64,000 nt of DNA from Saprospiraceae bacterium (GTDB lineage: Bacteria > Bacteroidota > Bacteroidia > Chitinophagales > Saprospiraceae): assembly GCA_027488935.1 (NCBI GenBank), contig JAIYAP010000038.1, positions 1 to 64,000 of the forward strand. The letters are read 5' to 3'. Below, piece by piece: positions 1-7,945 of this stretch. The translations under genes and the position numbers were made by a program. Numbering within the stretch: the stretch's first letter is position 1; every line of letters starts with the position of its first letter. Under the pieces are notes generated by a model. That model was not told the DNA's origin and did no database searches. It was given only the letters and a program-made list of their open reading frames with translations.

Positions 1-356
1 CAGCGGGCGTTAACCAGGGCTTACGCGAAACCACGATTTGGAAAAAGGAAAAATTCTTCAATAAGTTTCCAGGCGCCAACCGCCAGTACTGGGATAACCA
101 CCTTTCTTGGGAAAACAAGTATACCCGCCCTAATGTACCGGTACAATTCACCGATTCTTACCACTTGCTGTTCCTTACCCATAACATGTTAATTTCAGCA
201 GCAGCATTGAGCGCAACGATTCCGTTGGTGATTGATCATCAAAAACACAACAGCAAATGGTGGCACAAATTGGCCGACATCGGCATCCAAAGCGCCGTGA
301 TGTCGCTGGGATACTTAGCGGGTTCTAAATTGACTTACAACGTATATTTTAAATAA
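1..356 (+). CDS. 3' part of a conserved hypothetical membrane-associated protein (tandem copy A)
   Basis: The gene enters from outside the window, so only about the last 118 codons are visible. They match the complete copy at 854-1396 with two substitutions (Ala for Ser after FPG, and Ile for Leu before DHQKH). Visible features are a W-x-N-K-Y segment, a hydrophobic stretch in the middle and a second one near the C-terminus (LGYLAGSKLTYNVYF). I recall similar proteins as conserved hypotheticals in Bacteroidota; function unknown. It is the upstream member of a 1.04-kb tandem duplication. It is intact as far as seen and ends with TAA followed by a structured 3' region. Confidence 0.75.
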   Translation, partial: AGVNQGLRETTIWKKEKFFNKFPGANRQYWDNHLSWENKYTRPNVPVQFTDSYHLLFLTHNMLISAAALSATIPLVIDHQKHNSKWWHKLADIGIQSAVMSLGYLAGSKLTYNVYFK

Positions 357-357
357 A

Positions 358-537
358 AAACCATCATTTGGGGGTAAAATATCCCCAAATAGTGGCTTAG
401 AGCGAAAGTTGGCCACGCTCTTTTCAAAACATGGCCAACCAGGTACCGATTCTTAAGAATGCTAATCTCATGATGATACAGGGACGATGACAATAAACAC
501 ACTATGCGTGATGGCCTGAAAAGACCATCGCTTTTTT
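358..537 (+). ncRNA. Structured 3' RNA region, copy A (hairpin, H-type pseudoknot, terminator)
   Basis: Directly after copy A lies a hairpin (ATTTGGGG/CCCCAAAT, about 366-390). Next is a potential H-type pseudoknot: stem 1 AGAGCG (399-404) with CGCTCT (416-421), and stem 2 GTTGGCC (408-414) with GGCCAAC (433-439), joined by an A-rich linker. A block of about 65 nt follows that is almost identical to copy B, then a terminator at 506-537. A 19-codon ORF (431-490) lies inside but has no supporting evidence. It may be a 3' UTR element or an independent RNA; the strand is not certain because the opposite strand can fold as well. Confidence 0.4.
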
Positions 538-543
538 CTTTTT

Positions 544-622
544 AAACAGGATGGTTTTATGGGCGCGGCGGGTTTGCATTTTTTCAGCAGGTAGATATAA
601 ACCGGCAAGTGGTCACTGTATC
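544..622 (-). pseudogene. Broken 3' fragment of the EEP-family endonuclease gene
   Basis: This stretch matches 1579-1657, the 3' end of the endonuclease-like gene at 1592-2647, including the codons for YSDHLPVYIYLLKK. The match stops abruptly at 622 where a hairpin repeat begins. One extra base in the A-run after the LLKK codons shifts the frame, so the original stop is lost. It is a by-product of the tandem duplication and cannot encode a working protein. Confidence 0.75.
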
Positions 623-683
623 CTCCGCTCGCGCGAGGTTCCAACCTCGTGCGTCCTTCGATCGGGCTCTGCCCGCTATCGAC
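622..683 (-). repeat. Dispersed two-hairpin repeat, copy 1
   Basis: Read on the minus strand there are two short hairpins in a row: GCGGGCagAGCCCG and then CGCACGAGGTTgGAACCTCGCGCG, ending GCGAGCGGAGG. A second copy lies on the plus strand at 43424-43479 with matching loop and flank sequences. Stem changes between the copies are compensatory (GAGG/CCTC here, AAGG/CCTT there). This copy sits exactly at the breakpoint of the tandem duplication. It resembles REP-like intergenic repeats; no transposase is nearby. The rest of the gap, 684-853, is C-rich with nothing recognisable. Confidence 0.65.
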
Positions 684-853
684 CCCGCGCAAGCCCCCCC
701 CAAAAACCAAAAACCGCCCATCCTTACCAATTCCAGCCCCAACCTTACCAAAAAACGAAAGCCCTCCGTGGATGCCTGTCGCGCGCGCCATCTTTGTATC
801 ATCAAACAGCCAAACGGCAAACAAAATCTTCCAACATCATCAATCTGTAAATC

Positions 854-1396
854 ATGAAATCATTTGTTTTTGTTCTCTGCTTCCTTCCTTTTGTTCTGAG
901 TGCTCAATTTGCAACCAACCACAACACCCTGCAAGTTGCACCACAACTGGGTTTAGAAAAACTTGACAACAACAAATCTTCGCATTACAGCCTCAAACGC
1001 GGTCTGAAACGCGCCATCCTGCCAGGCGCCTTGTCTTTCGCAGCGGGCGTTAACCAGGGCTTACGCGAAACCACGATTTGGAAAAAGGAAAAATTCTTCA
1101 ACAAGTTTCCAGGCTCTAATCGTCAGTACTGGGACAACCACCTTTCTTGGGAAAACAAATATACCCGCCCCAATGTACCGGTACAATTCACCGATTCTTA
1201 CCACTTGCTGTTCCTTACCCATAACATGTTAATTTCAGCAGCAGCATTGAGCGCAACGATTCCATTGGTGCTTGATCATCAAAAACACAACAGCAAATGG
1301 TGGCACAAATTGGCCGATATCGGCATCCAAAGCGCTGTGATGTCGCTGGGATACTTGGCGGGTTCTAAATTGACTTACAACGTATATTTTAAATAA
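854..1396 (+). CDS. Conserved hypothetical membrane-associated protein (tandem copy B)
   Basis: 180 residues. An N-terminal signal peptide (about residues 1-17, ending LSAQ) is followed by a polar region and a short hydrophobic segment around residues 52-65. A conserved-looking middle carries WDNHLSWENKY, and two more hydrophobic stretches lie in the C-terminal half. No enzymatic motif is visible. It is nearly identical to the truncated copy at 1-356, so the gene has duplicated in tandem recently. The start is the ATG before the signal peptide. The downstream gene (minus strand, 1592-2647) is convergent. An inner-membrane or envelope location is inference. Confidence 0.8.
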   Translation: MKSFVFVLCFLPFVLSAQFATNHNTLQVAPQLGLEKLDNNKSSHYSLKRGLKRAILPGALSFAAGVNQGLRETTIWKKEKFFNKFPGSNRQYWDNHLSWENKYTRPNVPVQFTDSYHLLFLTHNMLISAAALSATIPLVLDHQKHNSKWWHKLADIGIQSAVMSLGYLAGSKLTYNVYFK

Positions 1397-1436
1397 AAAA
1401 CCATCATCTGGGGTGGTTATCTCCCCCAAATGATGG
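1394..1436 (-). terminator. Terminator hairpin for the endonuclease transcript
   Basis: CCATCAT (1401-1407) pairs with ATGATGG (1430-1436), with an inner GGGG/CCCC step. On the minus strand the stem is followed by a run of six T. It can end transcription coming from the 1592-2647 gene, after a 3' UTR of about 150 nt. Confidence 0.55.
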
Positions 1437-1581
1437 CCCAGCGCGTAAGTTGGCCGCGCGCTTTTCAAAACATGGCCAACCAGGTACCGATTCTTATGAA
1501 TGCTAATCTCATGATGATACAGGGACGATGACAATTAGCATGCACTATACGCGATGACTTGAAAAGGTCATCGCTTTTTTT
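1437..1581 (+). ncRNA. Structured 3' RNA region, copy B (H-type pseudoknot plus terminator)
   Basis: This is the second copy of the element at 358-537. Stem 1 is AGCGCG (1440-1445) with CGCGCT (1457-1462). Stem 2 is GTTGGCC (1449-1455) with GGCCAAC (1474-1480), linked by TTTCAAAACAT. Stem 1 carries a compensatory change relative to copy A (C-G instead of A-T at the third pair) while stem 2 and the following block are conserved. A small ORF (1472-1531, 19 codons) has the same length in both copies. The element ends in a strong intrinsic terminator (1551-1581). I could not match it to a riboswitch or ribozyme class I know. Confidence 0.45.
1551..1581 (+). terminator. Intrinsic terminator after copy B
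   Basis: GCGATGAC pairs with GTCATCGC around a CTTGAAAAG core (1551-1574) and is followed by seven T. The equivalent hairpin after copy A (506-537) uses GATGG/CCATC instead of GATGA/TCATC, a compensatory change. Confidence 0.75.
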
Positions 1582-1591
1582 ATGACCAACA

Positions 1592-2647
1592 TTATGGACG
1601 CGGCGGGTTTGCCTTTTTCAACAGGTAAATATAAACCGGCAGGTGGTCACTGTATCCATTGATGAAAATATCGCCTACATAGGTTCGGAAAGGGTAGCCG
1701 CGGTAAGCACCTTCTGTTTGCAACAACCAGGGTTGACGGTAAATCATGGACTTGTATAATTGCCAACCGCCCACTTTTTTATTCACAAGGCCCTTTGAGA
1801 TGATCAATTGATCAAATAAATCCCAAGAATCGCGGTAAGCCAAAGTCCCATCGCCTGTTTTGTAATGGTCGTACATGGTGTTGTACAAATCCTTAGGTTG
1901 CAATCCTTTCGTATCATATTTTGCGCCCAATACTTGGGCAATACTTTTATTGTCAGGATCGTCATTCAAGTCGCCCATCACCACAATTTTAGCATCTATA
2001 TTGACATTCAGCAAGCTGTCTGTAATTTGGCGGCAAACCGAAGCAGCCCGTGCGCGCATCCAGCCTGAGCCACTTTCGCCTCCCCGGCGCGAAGGCCAGT
2101 GTCCGACCATCACATGGATTTGTTCGCCATCCAGCATTCCGGTCACATACAAAATATCGCGGGTGAAATCGGGTAGGGAGTCCTTGGCTTTTTGCAAATT
2201 GACCGGAAACGCCTTCGCACCCAGCACCGTAAAATATTTAGGTTGATACAATAAGCCGCAATCAATACCCCGTTCATCGGGCGAATCGAAGTGAATGATT
2301 TGATAGCCACGGCTTTTAAGTGCTTCTTGTTGCACCAAATCTTCCAGCACCTTACGGTTTTCTACTTCCGCAACACCCAAAACAGACACTCCATCTGTAG
2401 AAAGTTCAGCGCCCATCAGGCTAATCACCTTGGCCATGTTAGCCTGTTTGGAAATGTACTTTTCGGTATTCCAAAGCAGCCGACCCGTTGGCAGAAAATC
2501 TGCGTCATTGGTTACATGCGAATCAATGGTATCAAAAAGGTTTTCAAGGTTGTAAAAACCAATGGAGGCTACTTTGTAATCGCTTTTCTGCGCAGAAAGC
2601 GCATAAAAACAAAGTAAAAAAAACGTTAAAATGCTTATTTTTTTCAT
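1592..2647 (-). CDS. Secreted endonuclease/exonuclease/phosphatase (EEP) family protein
   Basis: 351 residues from the ATG at 2647, chosen because it opens a clear signal peptide (MKKISILTFFLLCFYALSAQ); a longer upstream reading frame adds a non-signal-like extension. The DNase I/EEP fold motifs are in order: FYNLEN (31-36), the acidic metal ligand in AEVEN, GHWPSRRGGE with the catalytic His, GDLNDDP with the Asp/Asn pair, and the terminal YSDHLP. All key residues are present, so it should be an active metal-dependent phosphodiesterase or nuclease outside the cytoplasm. It is divergent from a TonB receptor and a DUF5689 lipoprotein, which fits a role in digesting extracellular nucleic acid. 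The exact substrate cannot be read from the sequence. Confidence 0.85.
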   Translation of the reverse strand: MKKISILTFFLLCFYALSAQKSDYKVASIGFYNLENLFDTIDSHVTNDADFLPTGRLLWNTEKYISKQANMAKVISLMGAELSTDGVSVLGVAEVENRKVLEDLVQQEALKSRGYQIIHFDSPDERGIDCGLLYQPKYFTVLGAKAFPVNLQKAKDSLPDFTRDILYVTGMLDGEQIHVMVGHWPSRRGGESGSGWMRARAASVCRQITDSLLNVNIDAKIVVMGDLNDDPDNKSIAQVLGAKYDTKGLQPKDLYNTMYDHYKTGDGTLAYRDSWDLFDQLIISKGLVNKKVGGWQLYKSMIYRQPWLLQTEGAYRGYPFRTYVGDIFINGYSDHLPVYIYLLKKANPPRP

Positions 2648-2728
2648 ATTGATTGAATTGTGCTGCAAAGGAAATGGATTTGGTCTGAATAAGCCATCGC
2701 TTTGCAATAAATTAACAGGAAAGTGTAG

Positions 2729-2757
2729 TTGGCTTGATGTGGCTTTGAGTACTTTTG
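2729..2757 (+). promoter_or_regulatory. Bacteroidota-type promoter for the TonB receptor
   Basis: TTG (2729-2731), an 18-nt spacer and TACTTTTG (2750-2757) match the Bacteroidota sigma consensus TTTG/TAnnTTTG. The inferred transcript start near 2764 leaves a leader of about 55 nt before the ATG at 2819. Confidence 0.6.
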
Positions 2758-2818
2758 CCCGCATTTATTCAATTTCTTCTTCTTTTTCTTTATCCATTCT
2801 CATCTCTTTGACCTTTGA

Positions 2819-5647
2819 ATGATTAAAAAACTTCTGTTTGCAAGCCTATTATTGTGGTCTGTTACCTGTACCTATGCTCAAACCGGCGCTAAAATTTCCG
2901 GTAAAGTCATGGACAGTGAAAACAACACCCCGGTTGCCGATGTATCCGTTGTATTGGCATCTACCGGAAAATTTACTGTTTCTGCTGCGGATGGCAGTTA
3001 TGTACTGGCCGATGTTGTTGCTGGTCGTTTTTCTTTAGTATTCAATTATGCCGGTTACCTACCGCTGGAAGTACCTGTTGATGTACCTGTTGGTGGCGAA
3101 CTGAAACTGGATGTTAACCTGAAAAAAGCGGCTACTACGACCTTTTTTGGTGAAATCCCAACAATTACCCTGGAAGAAGCTGAATCAGAAACCGAAGGAT
3201 CAGGTGGTGTTTCAAACCTTTTACATGCTTCGCGTGACATTTTTCAGAATATCTCGGGCTTTGGCTGGAGTACCTTTCGTTTCCGCGAACGTGGATACGA
3301 TTCCGGATTGTTTCAATTATATCTCAACGGTGTCCCGTTTAATGACCCTGAAACAGGCTTCACGCCCTTTAGTGAATTTGCTGGCTTGAACGATGTGTTC
3401 CGAAACCGCAGCAGCTCAGTAGGGTTGGATGCAACCGAATTCGCTTTTGGCGAGGTAGGTGGTGCCGCAAACATTGATACCCGTGCCATCAACCAGCGCA
3501 AACAAATCCGCGCTACCTATTCTTTGACAAACCGGATTTACCGCAACCGAATGATGCTCACCATGAACACCGGCTTAATGCCCGGCGGTTGGGCGGTTTC
3601 TATGTCGGTAAGCAAACGCTGGGCACAAGAAGGTTATGTGCCGGGCACTTTTTTTGACGGCTATTCGTACTTTTTCTCAGCCGACAACAAGATCAGCGAT
3701 AAACACAGCATCAACCTGACGGTATTTGGTACGCCCAGCAAACGCGGACGCAATGCCGATTCATTTCAGGAAATGTACAATATCGCAGGTTCTAACTATT
3801 ACAACCCGCTTTGGGGCTTCCAAAATGGCGAAAAACGCAATGCCCAGGTGTCCACCAACCACCAACCAACAGCGATTGTGCGCTATGATTATACGCCGAG
3901 CAACAAAACCCACCTGACCATTGCAGGATATGGCCAGTATGGTTTGAGTGGTTTTACCCGCATCAATTGGCTCAATGCCAATAACCCTGCCCCCGACTTC
4001 AACCGCCGCTTACCTTCCAGCTTGCCGGATACTGCCCTGGCAAGTGCCTGGGCGACCGAATTGAGCCGCGATGAAGCCCTGCGTCAAATAGACTGGGCCG
4101 CTTTGTACCAAGCCAACCGCAACAACGTAACTACCATTGAGAACGCAGAAGGCATTCCGGGTAACAGTGTTACAGGCAAACGCGCGGCCTATATTGTTGA
4201 AAATCAACGCGCAAACAACCAGGAATTAGGGGTCAATGGCACCCTTACACACACTGTAAACAGTTTTTTAAATATCAATGGCGGTGCGCAGTACGTGTAT
4301 TACCTAGGCCGTAATTACAAAGAAATGCAGGATCTGCTAGGTGCAGATTACTGGACAGATTGGGACTTTTTTGGCCAATTTGACGGTGCGGAAAAACTGG
4401 ACGGTCGCCAGGCCGATTTGCGCAACCCCAATAACCTCGTGCGGGAAGGGGAAATTTTCGGATACGATTACAACGAAAATATTCGCCGCAGCAATGCCTG
4501 GGCGCAAGGTCAGTTTTCCTTTAATCGCTTTCAGTTTTTTGTTTCGGGAGAAGCGGGCCAAACCCGTCAGTGGCGTACCGGTAATATGCAAAACGGTCGT
4601 TTCCCAAATTCCTCTTTGGGCGATTCTGAAAAACTTACTTGGAATACATGGGGCGCAAAAGCAGGCGGCGTATTCAAAATTAATGGCCGTAACTACTTGT
4701 ATGCCAATGGTTATTATGCAACCAAAGCACCCCAAATGCGCAATATCTTCGTGTCGCCACGGGTACGCAACACGGTTATCCCCAATCCTACCTTGTCAAA
4801 AATACGCAGTGTAGAAGGTGGTTATATGTTGCGTGCGCCGAATTATCGTGCACGGATTACGGGTTACTTCACCGAATTTTTGAACGAAACGGAAAATGTA
4901 TTCGGCAGCATTCAAACGGTAGGACGCGTGCTTTCGGGTATTGATCTGAGCGGCATTAACCTGGATGACGATGATACTTTTTTGCAGGTGCCGTTTTTCT
5001 TTGGCGGTACTGTTTTGCAAGGCGTAAACCGTCGCCACACAGGCGTAGAAATTGGGGTAGAAGCCAAACCCGTTCCAAGCTGGATTTTTACTGGTGCTGC
5101 TTCTATCGGAAAATACATCTACACTTCCCGTCCAACCATGTACCTGGCACCCGACAATATCGAGGGACTGATCCTGAATGCTGGCGAAGTGTATCAGAAG
5201 AACTTTTACGTGCCACGTACGCCACAAACAGCTGCTACCGTAAGCGTTCAGTACGAATCGCCTAAATTTTGGCGTGCCTCTTTATCGCTCAACTATGCCG
5301 GTCGTATGTATTACGAGTTCGACCGTGCACGCCGTACCGCGCGTTTCGTGGATGGCATCACCGAGGCATCACCTATTTGGCATACCGTAATCGACCAGCA
5401 AAAAGCGCCCGCCAATTATACCCTCGATTTCTTTGCCAGCAAATCCTGGAAAGTGGGAAACAACCGGTTTATTTACCTGAATGTAGGCATCAACAACATC
5501 CTGGATAATCAGAAAATCATTATCTCAGGACGCGAATCTTATCGCAATGCCTTCCGTTTTGATATCAACGACCCCCGTTTTTACACGAGCGAACTGATCT
5601 ACGCACCTGGTTTGAACTACTTCCTGAGCCTGGCCTACCGCATGTAG
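2819..5647 (+). CDS. TonB-dependent receptor with N-terminal carboxypeptidase-regulatory-like domain
   Basis: 942 residues. There is a signal peptide (1-20), a carboxypeptidase-regulatory-like beta-sandwich (about 24-110, starting GKVMDSENNTPVADVSV), a plug domain (about 125-230, with RERGYDSGLFQLYLNG and FGEVGGAANID) and a large outer-membrane beta-barrel to the C-terminus. Such receptors import bound substrates across the outer membrane using TonB energy. It is not an obvious SusC, since no SusD partner follows. Instead a DUF5689 lipoprotein lies 70 bp downstream in the same direction and an EEP nuclease-like gene is divergent upstream. The substrate is inferred, not shown: nucleic-acid fragments or released phosphate/nucleosides are plausible. 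Confidence 0.9.
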   Translation: MIKKLLFASLLLWSVTCTYAQTGAKISGKVMDSENNTPVADVSVVLASTGKFTVSAADGSYVLADVVAGRFSLVFNYAGYLPLEVPVDVPVGGELKLDVNLKKAATTTFFGEIPTITLEEAESETEGSGGVSNLLHASRDIFQNISGFGWSTFRFRERGYDSGLFQLYLNGVPFNDPETGFTPFSEFAGLNDVFRNRSSSVGLDATEFAFGEVGGAANIDTRAINQRKQIRATYSLTNRIYRNRMMLTMNTGLMPGGWAVSMSVSKRWAQEGYVPGTFFDGYSYFFSADNKISDKHSINLTVFGTPSKRGRNADSFQEMYNIAGSNYYNPLWGFQNGEKRNAQVSTNHQPTAIVRYDYTPSNKTHLTIAGYGQYGLSGFTRINWLNANNPAPDFNRRLPSSLPDTALASAWATELSRDEALRQIDWAALYQANRNNVTTIENAEGIPGNSVTGKRAAYIVENQRANNQELGVNGTLTHTVNSFLNINGGAQYVYYLGRNYKEMQDLLGADYWTDWDFFGQFDGAEKLDGRQADLRNPNNLVREGEIFGYDYNENIRRSNAWAQGQFSFNRFQFFVSGEAGQTRQWRTGNMQNGRFPNSSLGDSEKLTWNTWGAKAGGVFKINGRNYLYANGYYATKAPQMRNIFVSPRVRNTVIPNPTLSKIRSVEGGYMLRAPNYRARITGYFTEFLNETENVFGSIQTVGRVLSGIDLSGINLDDDDTFLQVPFFFGGTVLQGVNRRHTGVEIGVEAKPVPSWIFTGAASIGKYIYTSRPTMYLAPDNIEGLILNAGEVYQKNFYVPRTPQTAATVSVQYESPKFWRASLSLNYAGRMYYEFDRARRTARFVDGITEASPIWHTVIDQQKAPANYTLDFFASKSWKVGNNRFIYLNVGINNILDNQKIIISGRESYRNAFRFDINDPRFYTSELIYAPGLNYFLSLAYRM

Positions 5648-5717
5648 GCACAGATTTTAAATAAAATCCTCCAAAACCGATTGTCACCCAATTACAGCAT
5701 TTTAAAACAACCATACA

Positions 5718-7151
5718 ATGAATCTTTTTTTGAAAAATAGCTGGATTTCCGGCACGGCCTTGTTGCTCATCGCCACCTTGGCATTTTGGTCTTGTGTAAA
5801 AACTGAATTCGACGAACCACCATCCGGCGGCGTTACAATTGATATTCAGGCAAATACGACCATCAAAGAACTTAAAAAACTACACGTTACACCCGATGCA
5901 CTCGATAAAATCAAGGACGACTTGATCATTGGCGGCGAAGTAGTGATGGACGACCGTTCTGGCAATTACTACAAAACCCTGGTTATTCAGGATGCAACAG
6001 GCGGTATTGAAGTAAAATTCAACGACGGCTTTTTGTACAATTCTACCCCAATTGGCCGCTATCTGTATATCCGTTGTAAAGACTTGATCCTCACCGATTA
6101 CAATGGTTTGCCCCAATTGCAGGGTTCTATCCTGGTTGAAAATGGGGTACCCAGCGCTGTTGGTTTGACGGCTGCACAAGTGCGTCAAAAAGTAGTACGC
6201 GGCGATTATAAAGAGCCTAAATTGGCACCTAAAAAGATCAGCATCAATGATTTGAATAATGACCTGCTCAACACCCTGGTGGAGTTGGATGGCGTTCAAT
6301 TTACCCAATGTGATGCTGGCAAAACTTATGCGGACGTACCGACCAAAAACAGCCTTAACCGCTTGCTCGAAGATTGCAACGGCTTGCAGTTGATTGTGCG
6401 CTCTAGCGGTTATTCTGATTTCGCTTCCAAACAGACCCCTACCGGCAGCGGTAAAATTGTGGGTGTGTTGGGCGTTTTTGGCTCTGATTATCAGTTGTTT
6501 ATACGCAACATTGACGATGTAACCATGTCTGGTGCCCGTTGTGGCAATGGCGGTCCCGGATCGGCAACAGCCATCAATGTGAGTGAAATTCGCAGCCTGT
6601 TCACCGGCACCGTAACATCGGCACCAGCAGGTAAAAAGATCAAAGGCATGGTGCTGTCTGATCGGAACAATAAAAACCTGAATAGCCGCAATATTTACTT
6701 TCAGGATGGCTCAGCAGGCATCGTGGTGCGTTTTGAAGCCGACCACTGTTTCGAGCAGGGTGACGAAATTGAAGTGGTGGTTTCGGGTGTAGAAATCAGC
6801 GAATTCAACAAATTGCTGCAATTAAACAATGTGCCTTTGGCCAATGCCAGTATCGTAAGTTCGGGCAACACACCAACACCACGCGTTGCGACCATTGCTG
6901 AAATTAATACCAACTACAATGCATGGGAAAGCACCCTGGTGCGCGTTTCGAATGTTACGTTGAGCGGCGGTTCTAACTTCTCTGGTAGCCGTACCGCCAC
7001 CGATGCAAGTGGCAATATTGTGGTATTTACCAGCAGTGCCGCATTGTTCGCATTGTCGCCTTTGCCCACTACCCCGGTAACCATTACGGCCATTGTTTCT
7101 GATTTTAATGGCAAACAATTGTTGCTTCGTAACATCAATGATGTACAATAA
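5718..7151 (+). CDS. DUF5689-type surface lipoprotein
   Basis: 477 residues. The N-terminus has a hydrophobic stretch ending AFWSC, giving a lipobox with Cys26, so it is probably a lipoprotein. The body shows OB-fold-like repeats typical of DUF5689: a phrase such as VSEIRSLFTG or IKELKKLH, then G-x-V-x-S-D-x-x-x-x-N, then YFQD-x-x-x-GI-V-R. About three such units are visible (from about residues 45, 285 and 395), several closed by R-N-I-(D/N)-D-V. The gene is 70 bp behind the TonB receptor and probably co-transcribed. In Bacteroidota DUF5689 proteins often sit beside nuclease and TonB receptor genes; a binding role for this one is inference. Confidence 0.8.
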   Translation: MNLFLKNSWISGTALLLIATLAFWSCVKTEFDEPPSGGVTIDIQANTTIKELKKLHVTPDALDKIKDDLIIGGEVVMDDRSGNYYKTLVIQDATGGIEVKFNDGFLYNSTPIGRYLYIRCKDLILTDYNGLPQLQGSILVENGVPSAVGLTAAQVRQKVVRGDYKEPKLAPKKISINDLNNDLLNTLVELDGVQFTQCDAGKTYADVPTKNSLNRLLEDCNGLQLIVRSSGYSDFASKQTPTGSGKIVGVLGVFGSDYQLFIRNIDDVTMSGARCGNGGPGSATAINVSEIRSLFTGTVTSAPAGKKIKGMVLSDRNNKNLNSRNIYFQDGSAGIVVRFEADHCFEQGDEIEVVVSGVEISEFNKLLQLNNVPLANASIVSSGNTPTPRVATIAEINTNYNAWESTLVRVSNVTLSGGSNFSGSRTATDASGNIVVFTSSAALFALSPLPTTPVTITAIVSDFNGKQLLLRNINDVQ

Positions 7152-7180
7152 GGTATTTTGAGCCTCGAATAATAGATGAT

Positions 7181-7221
7181 CGGATTGCCGGGGTAAAGCA
7201 CCTGGGCAATCCGATTTTTTT
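7181..7221 (+). terminator. Intrinsic terminator of the receptor/DUF5689 operon
   Basis: CGGATTGCC (7181-7189) pairs perfectly with GGCAATCCG (7205-7213), followed by a T-run (7215-7221). Confidence 0.8.
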
Positions 7222-7282
7222 AGCCCCAGTTAAAATCGTGTTTTTTTTGCCGCAATTTTGCGTTTCAAACGTTATTTTTGCC

Positions 7283-7945
7283 ATGATGCAAAAGACTTTC
7301 GTTTTACTGATCGCTTTTTTTTACCTGTGTACCACCCCTTTACAGGCACAATCGCCCGAAACCCTGCTAGTACCCGGTGATAGTACAGTGGTGGTGGCGC
7401 CCGATTCAGGTATGGTGCGGGAAAAATGGTTACGCCGTTTTTTTACCAAAGCTTATCCCAGTCCGCGCAAGGCCGTGCTTTTTGCCATTATCCCCGGTGG
7501 TGGACAGATTTACAATAAAAAATTCTGGAAATTACCGATTGTGTATGCTGCCCTGGGAGGTATGTTGTACTGGAATATTGACAACATCAAACAACACCGC
7601 GCACTGGTGTACAATTACCGCCTGCTAAAAGATGGAGATCCGGATACCAATCCGACCGAATCACCGTACGACCGGATCAGTGAGACATCTATGAAATCTT
7701 ACCGCGATCAATTTCAACGATATGTTGAACTAACCAGCCTCGGTCTTGGTTTAGTGTATTTGCTGTCGATCACCGACGCTTTTGTTGATGCGCATCTCCA
7801 TAGTTTTGATGTGAGCGAGGATTTGAGTTTACGCTTAAAGCCTAGCCTGCAATCAGGTATGGGCGGTGCTCCTTGTCTGGGTATCGGTGTTCAATTACGG
7901 CTCAATCGCCCACAGCAAGTACCAAGCATTTATACCAAGCCTTAA
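7283..7945 (+). CDS. DUF5683 family envelope protein
   Basis: About 220 residues, starting at the double ATG at 7283/7286 that opens a signal peptide (QKTFVLLIAFFYLCTTPLQAQ). The body carries the DUF5683 signature: KAVLFAIIPGGGQIYNKKFWKLPIVYAALGG, two transmembrane-like segments, and a C-terminal YLLSITDAFVDAHL. The run is long but each motif is short; the GGGQIYN core is the most diagnostic. Function is unknown in the family. The stop codon directly abuts the rhomboid start, indicating translational coupling. A TATTTTTG box at 7273-7280 lies so close to the start that it is either chance or a leaderless promoter. Confidence 0.85.
   Translation: MMQKTFVLLIAFFYLCTTPLQAQSPETLLVPGDSTVVVAPDSGMVREKWLRRFFTKAYPSPRKAVLFAIIPGGGQIYNKKFWKLPIVYAALGGMLYWNIDNIKQHRALVYNYRLLKDGDPDTNPTESPYDRISETSMKSYRDQFQRYVELTSLGLGLVYLLSITDAFVDAHLHSFDVSEDLSLRLKPSLQSGMGGAPCLGIGVQLRLNRPQQVPSIYTKP

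Noticed and set aside
468-824. ORF of 118 codons on the minus strand
   Set aside because: Only its middle matches the endonuclease end; the rest reads through repeats after a frameshift. It is treated as a broken fragment.
7273-7280. Promoter box TATTTTTG for the DUF5683 gene
   Set aside because: It lies 2 bp before the start codon and lacks a well-spaced TTTG, so it is more likely chance unless the mRNA is leaderless.
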